From Gossypium raimondii (taxonomy: Eukaryota > Streptophyta > Magnoliopsida > Malvales > Malvaceae): a stretch of 64,000 nucleotides of DNA. The translations under genes and the position numbers were made by a program. The notes below the pieces were generated by a model that saw only the letters and a list, made by a program, of their open reading frames with translations, searched no databases and was not told the origin of the DNA. This document shows, piece by piece, positions 1 through 12,400 of the stretch. Each line of letters starts with the position of its first letter. The stretch's first letter is position 1. The stretch covers positions 52,213,980-52,277,979 of the forward strand of contig NC_068575.1 of NCBI RefSeq assembly GCF_025698545.1, in the 5' to 3' direction.

Positions 1-222
1 TCCATGAGGACCCTGTCATTCTACCTAAAGTTGATCGACTTAGAGGGTCACATGCTGTTGGTGTAAGATAGATGGCAGTTGTGAGTTGTAACAATTATTT
101 GCAGCTGCCTGTCATGTTTGAAACAATCAATGTACATGTGCATGTATCTGAAGCATTTCTGTCTTATCCCAGCTTTAGCACTTAATTTTCCTTTCTTTTG
201 TTTGCTTTAATATGTTTCGCAG
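1..222 (+). other. Intron of the CSC1-like gene, cut by the window edge
   Basis: No reading frame here continues the protein that begins at 223, and the stretch ends in a pyrimidine-rich acceptor (AG at 221-222). I read it as the 3' part of an intron. The exons for the N-terminal part of the protein must lie left of the window. Confidence 0.6.
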
Positions 223-3200
223 GTTCTAGTGAGAAATGTTCCTCCTGATCCTGATGAAACAGTTAGTGAGCACATTGAACATTTTTTTCGTGTAAATCAC
301 CCCGACTCTTATCTCACTCATCAGGTGTGTTTCTTTGAAAAGTTGCATCACCTATGATAATTCAGCCGGTAAATTAGTTTGAAGTAGCACCGGTGCAGGA
401 AAGGATAATAATAGGCTGTTTAACATAGAAAATAATAAGACGTAATTTTGGAACTGATGGTGTCTAGAAGTACTATCTTTCTATTTGCCAGTGATATAAG
501 TTTCTATAACATAAACTACTTTACTCTGTAACTTGATAGGTTGTATATAACGCAAATAAGCTTGCAAAATTGGTTCAAAAGAAGAAGAGTTTACAAAATT
601 GGTATACTTACTACCTTAATAAGTATGAGAGGACTTCAAAGAGGCCGACCACAAGGGTAATATCTTTGCACAACAATCTTACTATTAACGTTTGTTTGGC
701 TCCATTCCATTTCTTGGCAGAATAAAGTTGATGTGTACAGCAAAGCAATTTACTATTCCATATTGATTTTTAGCTGCGTAGTTCATTATCAAATTTTTTG
801 TTATTATAGACAGGTTTCGGTGGTGTTGTTGGCACTAAAGTTGATGCAATCGATTATTACTCTTCTGAGATTCAGAAGCTGAGTGAAGCAGTAAGTTTCA
901 GTGCACTGTAGCGACTGTACCAGGGATTTTTGCTTTTAAATTCCACTGTTGTTTCATGTGATGCTTTGTACCTGCTATTCTTTGACAATTTGTCATTACA
1001 TCTTTTTTTGCTATAATCATTCTTGGCTTAAAGGGAAATAATTTTTAATAGCATTTCTTATTTTGATGCTGAAACCGTGTTAGATGGTTAAAGTTTCCAA
1101 TGAAGAGTCTATCTTTTGGAAATTGCTATATTGTCTCTCTTGGTTAAGACGCACTCCCTTCCTTACATTCACACACACATACATTGACACGTGAGGCAAC
1201 TTTTTTTCTCCATTTCTTATTCGATTAAGGAAAGAATTGACAGGAGCAAGGCAACAATACAATAAGATCATATAAAGTTTACTTCCAGGAAACATCATAT
1301 TCTCTCTCCTCTTTTCTTCTCTTCTCTTAATAAGGAATACGAAAAAACATGAAGCTGTATGCTGTCAAAGACAACAATAGAGTTTGTTGTTTCTTCCCTT
1401 TATGTTAATGGGTAATTTAGTTACAGGGAAAACTGTAATGTTGTTATTGTTATGTAGGAAGCTTTAGGAAGAGAAAAAGTCCTGAGTGATCCAAAGGCCA
1501 TAGTTCGAGCAGCATTTGTTTCATTCAAGTCCCGATGGGCGGCTGCTGTCTGTGCTCAAACTCAGTTATCCCATAACCCAACAATTTGGTTGACAGAATG
1601 GGCCCCTGAGCCACGTGATGTTTATTGGAGGAATCTTGCAATACCATATTTTGATCTCACCATTCGAAGGTTGCTCATGGCCATTGCACTTTTTTTTCTT
1701 ATTTTCTTCTTCATGATCCCTATAGCTTTTGTTCAATCTCTAGCCAATATTGAAGGGATTGAGAAGGTTTTTCCTTTCTTGACGCCTTTAATAGAAACGT
1801 AAGTTCCTTGTCAGTGTTGTTCTATTAGTGTCACATTTCTTTATATGTCCTCAATATTTTCCTCCATATAATCAGTCATTCATGTGCTTGACCTAAATGA
1901 ATCCTGGTTCACATCTCCATCTCGTCTAACCATTTTCTCAAGCAGGGCATGGATAGGGATGGCATCTTGCACTACATAATATATATTGTTATGGAAAGAA
2001 AGAAGTATTTAACTGTTAATTTCTTGAACCTCATGGACACACTATAGCACCGATTACTTCTGCTCCTGTTATTTGCAACAAGTAAAATAGTTAAATTTCT
2101 GGCTTTGCAAAGCTGAAAAGTTAAACTTCTTTTTGGTGTAATTTCCAGAGAAAACCTGTAGAATATTTTCACCTGCTTAATGCATAACTTGCTCTCAATG
2201 GGAGGGGAAGAAAAAGTTAAGAAAATGAATATATTAGCAGCTGTGGTCTATTTCCTGATCTTCGCCACAGGCTGATATCTTAGACATAATCATTAGGCTT
2301 ACCATTCCTTTCAATTATTAACGACTGAGATTTGATGTATGTGAAATTTCAACTGTTGGAAAATGCATTTTCAGGAAGTCTGTCAGGTCCTTCATCCAAG
2401 GGTTTCTCCCTGGGATTGTACTAAAGATATTTCTCATTCTACTTCCAACAATTCTTATGATGATGTCCAAGGTAGAAGGATTTTCATCACGCTCATCTTT
2501 GGATAGAAGATCAGCTGGGAAATATCACCTATTCCTTCTCGTAAATGTATTTCTTGGAAGTATTATCACTGGCACGGCATTTCAGCAGCTTAAAACTTTC
2601 CTTCACCAGCCTCCAACAGAGTATGTACAAACTCTTTCCAAAAAAAATGGACGGGGTAACACGTTTAATACTATGATATACACATGCAGTTTGAATACTG
2701 AGACAAGTTGGTGGTTAAAAACCCAGGTTACCGCAACAAGAAACTTATTAAGTTTGAGAAGCAATGATTGCTATATATTCTGAAAGACATTTAGTTATTT
2801 GTACTGGACTCCAACATGCCAATTCATTAGGTATTCTTATAAATCCGTTCTATGTTTTTGTGACCAGAACTGAGACATATTACCTTCATAGTTTTTAATC
2901 CATGCTGGGCCACTGATTTTCTTTCACTTTTTCACTCTTTAGTTCCTATCATACTCTTTCAGTCACAGTGCATGCTTTTCTCTGCCATGATCCTCTATTC
3001 ATGTGTTTATGAGTTGATGCTATGCTGATAAGCATACCATTATGTCTGCACCCCTGAAATCAAACCCCTCCTCTCATGCTATTTATATCATTCTATTTTA
3101 TCTTAACATACCAGAATATGGAAGTGTGATTGACTAGAGATATTGTACTGCAGGATTCCAAAAACTGTTGGTGAATCTATCCCAATGAAAGCCACTTTTT

Positions 3201-4640
3201 TCATTACTTATACAATGGTTGATGGATGGGCGGGGATTGCTGCAGAAATCCTCAGATTAGTACCGTTAGTCATTTTCCACCTGAAAAATATGTTTTTAGT
3301 GAAAACAGAACAAGATAGGGAGGAAGCAATGGATCCTGGTTGTTTGAACTTTGCAACATATGAACCAAAGATACAATTTTATTTCTTGCTTGGACTTGTT
3401 TACTCTGCTGTCACACCTGTACTTCTTCCTTTTGTCATCATCTTCTTTGCTTTTTCCTATGTGGTATTTCGTCACCAGGTACACTATTCAACCTATTTTA
3501 TTGTCTTTGCATTTCTAAGCTATATGAAGCTTTTTAGGTTTCCTTTCATTCCATTAGATGCTAAATAAATGCTGGAAATATACATAAGCATTTTGTTTTC
3601 TTCCTTTCATACATAATTTTTATATGAATGCTGGAAATATACATAGATATTTTATAGTTGTACAATACCGTACATGTAGACCAATCCAAGATGAAGAAAT
3701 AGTATCCTTGATTAATTATTAAGCGGAGTGAATCCAAGGGGCTAATTTCATCATACAGAGTTATCTGGTCGAACAACTATTAATATGGTGAAATAAAGGT
3801 ATAGCACATCCCTTTGAGGTAGGGGCAGCCTTTTGCCCCATAAGACAACCTCTCTTTTGGCTACAATGAAGCGTATTGCGCCAATATTCAATATGTCCTG
3901 CTTTTTATGGTTATGATCGCAAAATGTTCCTCTCATGGTGTAATACTCATCCGTTATTGGTTCACAATGCTGTTTCATGTTGCAAGGTCATCAACGTGTA
4001 CGATCAAAGATATGAGAGTGGAGGCTCATTTTGGCCAGATGTGCATCGACGTCTGCTTATTGGTTTACTAATATCTCAATTTCTTCTAATGGGATTGTTG
4101 AGCACAAAGAACATTGAGAAGTCAACAATTGCACTTCTTCCTCTTCCTATTTTGACCATTTGGTTTCATGTATACTGCAAGGGCCGTTTCCAATCTGCAT
4201 TTGTAAGGTTCTCGTTGCAGGTGAGGATCTCTTTGCTTTATGATCTACATTAATCTTTTAAAAGAAAAGAGTTTGCAGAACTTAAACTTGATGAAACATC
4301 AATATAAAGGAATATATTTACATGATACTGCTAAAATGTAACATGCACTTTGGAATTCTAGAGTTTCTATGAAGCCATTTAATTTGGATCAAGGTTTTAG
4401 GAAAAATATCATATTTCTTCCTTGATCTTTGTCTTGGTGACTTTTTTTATTATTAAAACACAGGATGCAATGACCAAAGATACCCTAGAACGGGCAACAG
4501 AGCCTAACCTAAACTTGAGAGCCTACCTTAAGGATGCTTATGTACATCCAGTTTTCAAGGGCAGAAGCCACTTCGACAGCCCTCTGTTGGTTCCTGATGA
4601 AGAGAACAACACGCTCGTTCTGACAAGGAGGAGCAGTTAA
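223..4640 (+). CDS. CSC1/OSCA-like hyperosmolality-gated calcium-permeable channel, 5' partial
   Basis: Eight exons can be joined in phase: 223-324, 540-656, 810-890, 1458-1798, 2375-2620, 3154-3478, 3987-4220 and 4464-4640 (TAA). They give 540 residues. Complete OSCA/CSC1 proteins are about 750-780 residues, so roughly 220 N-terminal residues are missing at the window edge. The first exon begins VLVRNVPPDPDE, the start of the cytosolic domain of the family. Later exons carry several long hydrophobic segments (for example the one with ALFFLIFFFMIPIAFVQSL) and the conserved WAPEPRDVYWRN region. The C-terminus is a short hydrophilic tail. Known role of the family: plasma-membrane, mechanosensitive or osmosensitive cation channels that raise cytosolic Ca2+. 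Family assignment is firm, but the exact paralogue cannot be told. Introns are ordinary GT-AG. Confidence 0.93.
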
Positions 4641-4679
4641 CGGTGCTCGGTATCAAGTTCTGATGGTAGTTAGAGATGG

Positions 4680-4685
4680 AATAAA
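4680..4685 (+). terminator. Putative poly(A) signal of the CSC1-like gene
   Basis: AATAAA lies 40 bases after the stop codon, inside AT-rich 3' sequence. The position suits a plant near-upstream element, but plant signals are loose. Confidence 0.4.
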
Positions 4686-4699
4686 CCAGCATGGGTGTT

Positions 4700-5620
4700 C
4701 AGTATTAGCATTTGGTCTTCATATTCTTATTCTATCTTCTTGTAGGTATAATATAAGTATACAACAAGATTTTGGTATTGAGTTATTAAAACGTAGCCAG
4801 AAAGATGGTCGAAACAAATTGCTTATTCATTAAGTTGGTTCTGAATGAACTTAAGATGATTCTCTTGCTTTTCAACATTAAAACGAAAAACATTAAATTG
4901 TTTGGTTTGGTAAAATTTTCACACCCTTATCATCGGACTTTTTTTAAAATGGTAAATTTAGATTTATATTTAAATTTTTGTGGTATGTCAAATGACAAAT
5001 AACAACTCAGAAAGCTCTATTTGATGTCCCTGTGACATTCATTGAGGTTGCAAAAGCAATGACTATCCACACTGTGTGATAGTAGGTAAAAGATTGAATC
5101 GTATTTTATTTTTGAGTTTGATTGTGATAAAGTGATTGTTTATCTCAATTATCAAATTTGATTGACAGTTAAAATACCTTAACAATTGAATAAGATATTC
5201 TCTCTTCAATTCAATGCTTCTTACATGGTTTTTTAATTTGATAAACTTTTAATAGATTCAAAATAGATCGTGATACTTTATTATTAATGTTGATGAAAAT
5301 TTATCACTTTATTTAAACAAATTTCATGTTTTTATTTAACATCCAAATAAAGCTTTATTTTTCAATTTTTTCCAAATAAGCAAGCTCTTTAATAGTTTAA
5401 TATTTTTTTGGATAGAAGCTTTAATAATTGAACTTTTTATTTAAGAAAAGAAAATGAAATAGTTGATGGACACTTTTAATATTATGGACCGTTCGTACAT
5501 TTCTCTATAACCAATCATTACTACATAAGAAAGAAAAAATTCCCTTCCCTCACAGCAAGTCAAAGAAAATTATTATCTGAAAACAGGAAAAAGAAAAAAT
5601 CTCTTTATTTGTTGGAACCA
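4700..5620. other. AT-rich intergenic stretch, no gene seen
   Basis: This is the spacer between the CSC1-like gene and ISA2. It is AT-rich with only short open frames and no recognisable protein, RNA gene or clear repeat. The right end merges into the ISA2 promoter. Confidence 0.6.
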
Positions 5621-5621
5621 T

Positions 5622-5633
5622 AACGCACCGTTT
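5622..5633 (+). promoter_or_regulatory. AACGCACCGTTT promoter motif upstream of ISA2
   Basis: AACGCACCGTTT has AACG and CGTT arms around CAC. It sits about 70 bases before the TATA box. Very similar motifs occur upstream of LSM2 and of the REXO4-like gene. Function is inferred from position only. Confidence 0.35.
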
Positions 5634-5705
5634 AAGTTAACGATGCCTTGAGGAAAGAAAAAGCGTAGATCAAAGACGAATGCGTTGTGCGGTCATTGCG
5701 GAAGC

Positions 5706-5711
5706 TATAAA
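5706..5711 (+). promoter_or_regulatory. Putative TATA box of ISA2
   Basis: TATAAA in the context GAAGCTATAAATTCC. It is followed about 30 bases later by a pyrimidine/CA-rich stretch where transcription could start, and then by a CT-rich leader typical of plant 5' UTRs. Confidence 0.5.
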
Positions 5712-5911
5712 TTCCAATTTCCAGGAAACGACAACTCTGCACTGATTTCGGTTACTGCAACTAACTTCTCCCAATTCTCTCTTTTTCTTCTCATTCTCTG
5801 CTAACTCGCTCTCCTTAACTCAGTACTCCGACTTTTGATCACTAATCAATTTCGGCTGAAAGTCTCCAATGCTGTAAATTCTACTTTCAATTTACTCCTT
5901 CTCTGCTTCTG

Positions 5912-6321
5912 GTATGCTACTTTTTCATTCTTTTGATTTCTTGATTATCTGGGTTTATTACTGCTACTGTACGTTTCTTTTATCAACTGGGAATCAGTTC
6001 ATTTTTATTATCAACACTTCTTATTTCAAATTTCCATAGTTTCTTAGGCTGCAATTGATCTGGGTTTTTCATTCTTTTGATTTTCTTGTATGTAAAACCT
6101 TCATTTCTTTTATGCATTCTCTACTTTCTTTATGTTAGTTATGTATCTGATCGATCTTCTTCGGGGAGTTCTTGATGTTCCGCAATTGCATTCGTTAACA
6201 TGTATTTGATTGCTTTCTGGGTCTGAATGTTTCTTAAGGCTTTGGTATCTAAACCCGACGAAAACAGTTATTCTGTTTAAGTTTTACTGATTCAGTAAGC
6301 TAACTTGTTTCTAATTTCTAG
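5912..6321 (+). other. Probable intron in the 5' UTR of ISA2
   Basis: A CT-rich leader ends ..TTCTG and is followed by a possible donor GTATGC at 5912. T-rich DNA then runs to TTTCTAG at 6315-6321; the following CAG gives an alternative acceptor at 6324. No coding is involved, so the splice is inferred only from base composition and site quality. A leader intron would explain the 700 bases between the TATA box and the ATG. Confidence 0.5.
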
Positions 6322-6419
6322 CAGAAAGATATCTCTAATTCAGTAAGGAAAAATTATCCTCCTTGAGAAGATTCTGTGCTGTTCTCTGGTTCAGAATCCT
6401 TTTTCTTCTGCAAGATTTT

Positions 6420-9020
6420 ATGGCTACTCTTTCTCCTTTCCATACAATAGGGTCCCATTGCCTAAACTTGGGAGCCAATGAACTGTCTAAATCGGCTATT
6501 ACCAGTTGTGTTTGTAAAAGCAAAGTGGGACAGAGCCTTCAGAGAATAGATGTAGGAAGAAAGCTTTTACCTGGAGAAGTTGTACATAATGTCGCTCAAT
6601 CTCCTCGTTGGAGTCTTGATTTGAGATGCTTTGCTGCAGCACGAGTTTCTGTTGAGCAAACTGAAGAATCAGTCACTAAAACTAGCCAAGTTGATGAACT
6701 TCAAAAGCAATCGACTTATCTCTTTCGAACAGAAACTGGTGGTCAGGTCAAAGTTTTTGTTTGCAAGAGAAGTGTCAAATATGTAGTAGATATTGAAGTT
6801 TCATCCCTGCAGTTGTCCAGTGATGACAGCCAGCTGAAGCTAAGTGGGGGCCTGTACAGATCCAATCATGATATAATAAACCAGATCATTGAAACCCCAT
6901 TTATAGCAAGGTCTTCCAGTGAGTTGGCACTTGAGTTGGAGTTTGAAGCTAAAGAAGTCCCATGCTACTTATCGTTCTTGCTGAAAGCTTCATCAGGTGC
7001 AAGTTCAAGTGGCTCAGAAATCAGGAGTCATAGGAAGTCTAGTTTTTGTGTACCGATTGGTTTAGATCAAGGGTATCCAGCTCCATTGGGTCTTTCCTTT
7101 TCAACAGATGGTTCCATGAACTTTGCAGTTTATTCAAGAAACGCAGAAAGTTTGGTCCTGTGCTTGTATGATGATAATGCATCAGAAAAACCTGCTTTAG
7201 AGCTTGACCTTGATCCTTACGTTAATCGGACTGGTAATATTTGGCATGCTTCAATAGAAGGTGCATGGACTTTTGTGAGCTATGGTTATCGGTGCAAGGG
7301 AAACAGGGACACATTCCATGCAGAACATGTTCTTTTGGATCCTTATGCTAAAATAATTGGGAGTTCCATTCCTAATCATCATGAGTCTGGTTTGCTCCCG
7401 AAACACCTTGGGCGACTATGCAAGGAGCCTGCTTTTGACTGGAGTGGTGATCTTTCTCCAAACATACCTTTGGAACAATTACTGGTGTATCGGTTGAATG
7501 TTATGCAATTTACTAAAGACAAATCTAGTAAGCTACCAGCTGATGTGGCAGGGACTTTCTCAGGTGTAACTGAGAAAGTACAGCATTTAAAAGATCTCGG
7601 CATTAATGCTGTCTTATTAGAGCCAATACTTACATTCAGTGAGCAGAAGGGACCGTATTTCCCATGTCATTTCTTTTCACCAGCAAACCTGTATGGGCCT
7701 TCCAATGTTTCTGTATCTGCTATCAACTCAATGAAGGGGATGGTTAAGAACTTGCATGCCAATGGGATAGAGGTCTTCCTGGAAGTGGTTTTTACCCATA
7801 CTGCTGAGGGTGGAGCCCTGCAAGGACTTGATGATTTATCCTATTATCACAATAGTGTTGAAGATTTAGAAGCTAGAAATGCTTTGAATTGTAACTATCC
7901 CGTTGTTCAACAGTTTATTTTAGATAGCCTTCGGCATTGGGTGACTGAATTCCACATTGATGGTTTCTGTTTCATCAATGCTTCATGTCTGTTGAGAGGG
8001 GTTCATGGTGAACGCTTGTCTCGTCCTCCTTTGGTTGAAGCAATAGCTTTTGAACCAGTGCTGTCCATGACTAAAATCATTGCAGATTGCTGGGATCCAT
8101 ATGACAAGATGCCAAAGGAGATACGTTTTCCTCATTGGAAAAAATGGGCAGAAATGAATACAAAGTTTTGTTCCGATATAAGGAACTTTTTGAGAGGCCA
8201 AGGTGCTCTGAGTAGTCTTGCTACACGGCTTTGTGGGAGTGGGGACATATTCTCTGATGGCCGAGGCCCAGCATTTTCATTCAATTTTATTGCTAGGAAT
8301 TTTGGACTTCCTCTTGTGGACTTGGTCAGCTATAGTAATGCTGAGTTAGCTTCAGAAGTAAGTTGGAACTGTGGGGAAGAAGGACCTACAATTAACACTG
8401 CTGTGCTCGAAAGAAGGCTGAAACAAATTCGTAATTTTCTCTTTGTTTTGTACATTTCGCTGGGCATTCCTGTTCTTAACATGGGAGATGAATGTGGCCA
8501 CTCTTCCAGTGGTTCCCCGTCATGTGGTAGCAGAAAACATTTAGATTGGAATACCATGACAACAGGTTTTGGTATTCAAACAACAAAGTTTATCTCATTC
8601 TTGATTTCGCTTAGAAAGAGCCGAAGTGACCTCCTTCAAAAAAGGAACTTTCTCAAAGAAGAAAACATTGAATGGCATGGAAGCAATCGGTCACCGCCAG
8701 GATGGGAAGACCCCTCCTGCAAATTCCTGGCTATGAGATTGAAAGCTGATAAAGCAGAGGGCCAGTTGAGCTCTGAGGCATCTCAATTAAAGGGTGACCT
8801 GTTTATTGCCTTCAATGCAGCTGATAGAGCGGAGACCATTATTCTACCCCCACCTCCAGATGGGATGGCATGGCGTCAATTAGTCGATACAGCTTTACCT
8901 TACCCCGGCTTTTTCTCAACTGATGGTAAGCCTATTTGTGAGCAAATGATGGGGTTAGTTGCTTACAAAATGAAGTCTCGCAGCTGCATTTTGTTTGAAG
9001 CTTGCACTGATGGTAGTTAA
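6420..9020 (+). CDS. ISA2: Isoamylase-type starch debranching enzyme 2, chloroplastic (non-catalytic subunit)
   Basis: A single uninterrupted frame codes for 866 residues. An intronless coding region of this size is typical of plant ISA2. The start is the ATG at 6420, because the frame is open further upstream but has no earlier ATG. The N-terminus is Ser/Ala-rich and suits a plastid transit peptide. A CBM48-like region (about 200-320) precedes a GH13 barrel. The catalytic residues are replaced. The segment that should read GFRFD reads GFCFI (C517, I519 in place of the nucleophile Asp). The acid/base Glu region reads IADCWD (D556). The HDG segment reads ARNFG (N627). Region I reads EVVFTH. 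Known role: ISA2 does not cut alpha-1,6 bonds itself but pairs with ISA1 in a heteromeric complex that trims pre-amylopectin in the plastid stroma. All these losses are as expected for a working ISA2, not decay. Confidence 0.95.
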   Translation: MATLSPFHTIGSHCLNLGANELSKSAITSCVCKSKVGQSLQRIDVGRKLLPGEVVHNVAQSPRWSLDLRCFAAARVSVEQTEESVTKTSQVDELQKQSTYLFRTETGGQVKVFVCKRSVKYVVDIEVSSLQLSSDDSQLKLSGGLYRSNHDIINQIIETPFIARSSSELALELEFEAKEVPCYLSFLLKASSGASSSGSEIRSHRKSSFCVPIGLDQGYPAPLGLSFSTDGSMNFAVYSRNAESLVLCLYDDNASEKPALELDLDPYVNRTGNIWHASIEGAWTFVSYGYRCKGNRDTFHAEHVLLDPYAKIIGSSIPNHHESGLLPKHLGRLCKEPAFDWSGDLSPNIPLEQLLVYRLNVMQFTKDKSSKLPADVAGTFSGVTEKVQHLKDLGINAVLLEPILTFSEQKGPYFPCHFFSPANLYGPSNVSVSAINSMKGMVKNLHANGIEVFLEVVFTHTAEGGALQGLDDLSYYHNSVEDLEARNALNCNYPVVQQFILDSLRHWVTEFHIDGFCFINASCLLRGVHGERLSRPPLVEAIAFEPVLSMTKIIADCWDPYDKMPKEIRFPHWKKWAEMNTKFCSDIRNFLRGQGALSSLATRLCGSGDIFSDGRGPAFSFNFIARNFGLPLVDLVSYSNAELASEVSWNCGEEGPTINTAVLERRLKQIRNFLFVLYISLGIPVLNMGDECGHSSSGSPSCGSRKHLDWNTMTTGFGIQTTKFISFLISLRKSRSDLLQKRNFLKEENIEWHGSNRSPPGWEDPSCKFLAMRLKADKAEGQLSSEASQLKGDLFIAFNAADRAETIILPPPPDGMAWRQLVDTALPYPGFFSTDGKPICEQMMGLVAYKMKSRSCILFEACTDGS

Positions 9021-9438
9021 TAATATAGTTAACCCTCCATTTTCTTCATTGAAAACTTTTTAGAATATTAAATGCTATAGGAACAACCTTCTTTTCTGTA
9101 TCATTACTTTTGTTGTATAATTGTAATGGCAACAGATTTAAGTAAGCAAAAACATTAAAGGTTTTCAGGGTAAGCAATGTTGCATATCCACTTCTTTTCA
9201 ATTAATCTTTGAGTGAATGTTTCTGTATCAACGTTCTTAAGGAAATATAAAACTTCAGCTTCATAAGCGAGCGAAGTGCTTTCAGATTTTCCAACAAAAA
9301 CAACGTTTAAAACCATATTTACAAAATGTTAATAAGATTGGTTTGTCAATTCCCCTGTTAGAACTCATGCTATGATCTTTTATAGGAAAGCAACAACGCC
9401 GCATAGAATTGGAAGTGGATAAGTAGCTAACAAGTTGT
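9021..9438. other. Short spacer between two convergent genes
   Basis: The 3' end of ISA2 (+) faces the 3' end of the MED33-like gene (-). Only UTR-like AT-rich sequence is seen, with AATAA-like words on both strands. Confidence 0.5.
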
Positions 9439-12400
9439 CTACGGTCCAATTTCAATAATCAGTTCAGCTGCGGAGGCGGTAGCTTCAGCACCACCAAGTC
9501 CCAACAATGCGATAGCCAGTTCTTCCTCATTCCACTGCCTCAATCCATTGCTTAACCTTCTCAAAACATCAACATTGACGTCCAAAACCCACTTCTTCGT
9601 ACAACCTACCATCAAGCTCACAAACCCTGTTACATATGCATGCCAAGTGGCATACTCACATCCAAGTGATATTTTTCCATCTATTGCGCTCGCAAGAAAT
9701 TCCAAATGCGCCCCAAGGACCTTTGGTCGCCGTTTTGATGTCGGTGAGGAGGAATCCACACCCCACGCCAAGGTACCACAAAGCACTACAAAGTATGCAA
9801 GTGCATAGCCGCTCAGCATGGCAACTAGACCTCCAGGTTCCCCACCATCTTGATCTGGAGTATGGGCTGATAGAAACCAAGACGGTAATGTTTCTTGGAT
9901 TAACAACTGGACCAAGCTTAATCCACCGGATAGCCAAACCAATGAAGCCCCAAGTGATGCAGCAAATCGGACTCGTGTTGTTGCTGCACCAAGAGAAACT
10001 TGTCTATATCTCAATCCAAACTTCGCCTTTTTCAGTTTCTCCAAATTCTCCCTGAATAACCCACTATTGGCAATATCTCTTACGGAAGACATTAAAAGAG
10101 AGACGATTTCTTCTGTCATAAACATGATATTTCTGACCGATCGATGCACTCGTAAGTACAGAATCCCTGGGGCAACTGCAGACATTCCCCCAGAGAAATG
10201 GGAGCCAAATCCATGGCCGAGGAGTGCACCAACTCCACCATTGCTGTAAATGGTAGAGGGGCTTAATCCGGGGATCGATGTGAAGCAACTCCTAAGAAGT
10301 TGGACTACAGCATCAATATTGTGGTGGAAGACGGTACGAGAAGCAGAGAACACAAGGAAATCACTCCAACGCTTAACCTTCTGAGCCCATAAAGAGGCTA
10401 TGATGGGCATGCATGGCCAGGGACAACTTTCAGCTAGTGAACTCAATGCTGGGCCAATTAACACAATGAAACGTTCAGAAGCTTTATCAAGTTTATAGGT
10501 TATAGTGAGGCTAACAAGGGCAGCCAAGGGCAGAGGAAGCATGGCTGGAGAGCTCCCCCCTGCAAGTAAAGAAAACAAGATCAGAGACCAAAATATTACT
10601 GACAGATTTGTCAAATCATAAAATTCCCAATATAAGCTTGGAGTAAAATTCAGTTTTCCAACATTTCTAAAATTGCCAGAATCCTGCTAAATAACTGGCA
10701 GCAGTCTGTGTCTAAAGTAAGTGTAGGTTCCTCCAGATTTTGGATTCGCTTTCCATTCATGTTTCTGTTAAGCATGGAAAAAACTCAAAACACACACGTC
10801 CAATCTTTTCTCTCCTTTTTCTTCTTAATTACATTCAAAGATACAGAAAACCTATTCAGTGGCCAGTATAACTGATGCAACCTTAGTTCAAAAAGTCACT
10901 TCTGGAGATCTGGAGATGTAGGTCAGTAGAAAATTTACATAATGGTATAGAATAATACCTATGGCAAGGCTTGGGATATCAACACCAGTAGCAGCTATAA
11001 TTTTTTTGATTTGCTGCTCAACCATGAATAAATTTGCTGAGGGACTCGGCCAATCTGTTCCATTCATAAAAACTGGCTTCCATATACCTCGTGTTACTTC
11101 AGCAGATAAGTAGCTGACAATGGTTGCCAGGGTAGCCGGAAGGAGATCAGCAAGATCTTTGAGTCCTGAGATATTGCAGGCAATAAAATTATTTTGTAAA
11201 GGAATAAAGGCATCTAGAAGAACAGGGAACCTTGGTCACTTTAAAGACTGTTTCAATAAATGTTATGTGCAATTGGTTAGATTATGCCATATAGAAAAAG
11301 AAAAAAAAAAAAACAGTTTGCAACTATTCCTACTATATGTGATATCATGCTTTAGAATAGGAAACAAACTCAAGAGAGTAAAATCAAGTAATTACACTTC
11401 TGCAGAATACGAGTAATTAACCAGAGGGTCAATTTATTAATCGACCCCAACATATCAGGAAGAAGCATATGAATATGATACCATGCATGAAATGACCCCC
11501 AGCTCTGATATCATGAGATTCAATCCACTTTAACTTGACAAGATGTATCAGTGTCTTCCTCAAAAAGATCTTGATATATTATCATCTCTAATTCATGGTA
11601 AACTGATATATTTTCCATTTATTTGTCTACTTTGAGGCAATAATAAAAAAATTAAAAAAAAAACCAAACCTGTTGCCAGGTCACGGGGCAAGAGTCTTCC
11701 ATGTGCACATGCTGTCAGAGCCGCATCAAGCACATAGGGAGCTCCTTCCAGGATATCCCATGCGGGCACTTTTAGTCTCATAGATACATCCTCAGCTCCA
11801 GATGCAGGGGAACTACTACTTCCAGAAGTTGTAGAAGTTAAAGACTGACCACCCCTGCTTATCTTCCTGAACATCATATTGAGGAGTGCATCAACAATCT
11901 GATGGACAGTTGTCCCTTGTACAAGTCCTGTCAGGGTGGAAGCAATACACTCTTGATGCTGCCGGTACCAGCTTTTTAGCTTGGGAAAGGAATCCATAAA
12001 TATGAGTTCCAAGGAGATATTTAAATTTTTTGACATTCTTTTAAGCTTCATATGATCCTTTGGTGATTTCCCAAAATCTGATAATTTAGAGTTTCGAACC
12101 AACAACAGATATTCAGGAGTTAGTTGGGATCCCACTGGTGTTGCATCTCCCATCGCATTTTCAAAAGGTGGATGATTAAACCTCCATAATCTCAGTAGAA
12201 GAGTAAATGCATTGCTGAAGACCGCATGACTAGTCAGCTCCTCCCCTGTTGGAAGTGTCCATGACACATTGGGAGAAGTTGACCCAAAAACCTCACAAAG
12301 GGGCATCAATGTACCAGCAAGCAGTGGAACCTGACAAGAATATCAAATGATATCAGTGCATGGAGCACATACGGTTTCTACTTCCACTAGAAAATTGTTT

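Noticed and set aside
1-67. Possible coding exon at the window start
   Set aside because: No frame gives the sequence expected before VLVRNVPPDP, and there is no phase-matched donor. Treated as intron.
6363-6419. Upstream extension of the ISA2 frame
   Set aside because: The extra 19 codons begin with TTG, not ATG. The first ATG in frame is at 6420.
9548-10055. Open frames on the plus strand opposite the last MED33 exon
   Set aside because: They are shadows of a firmly assigned exon, with no family resemblance.
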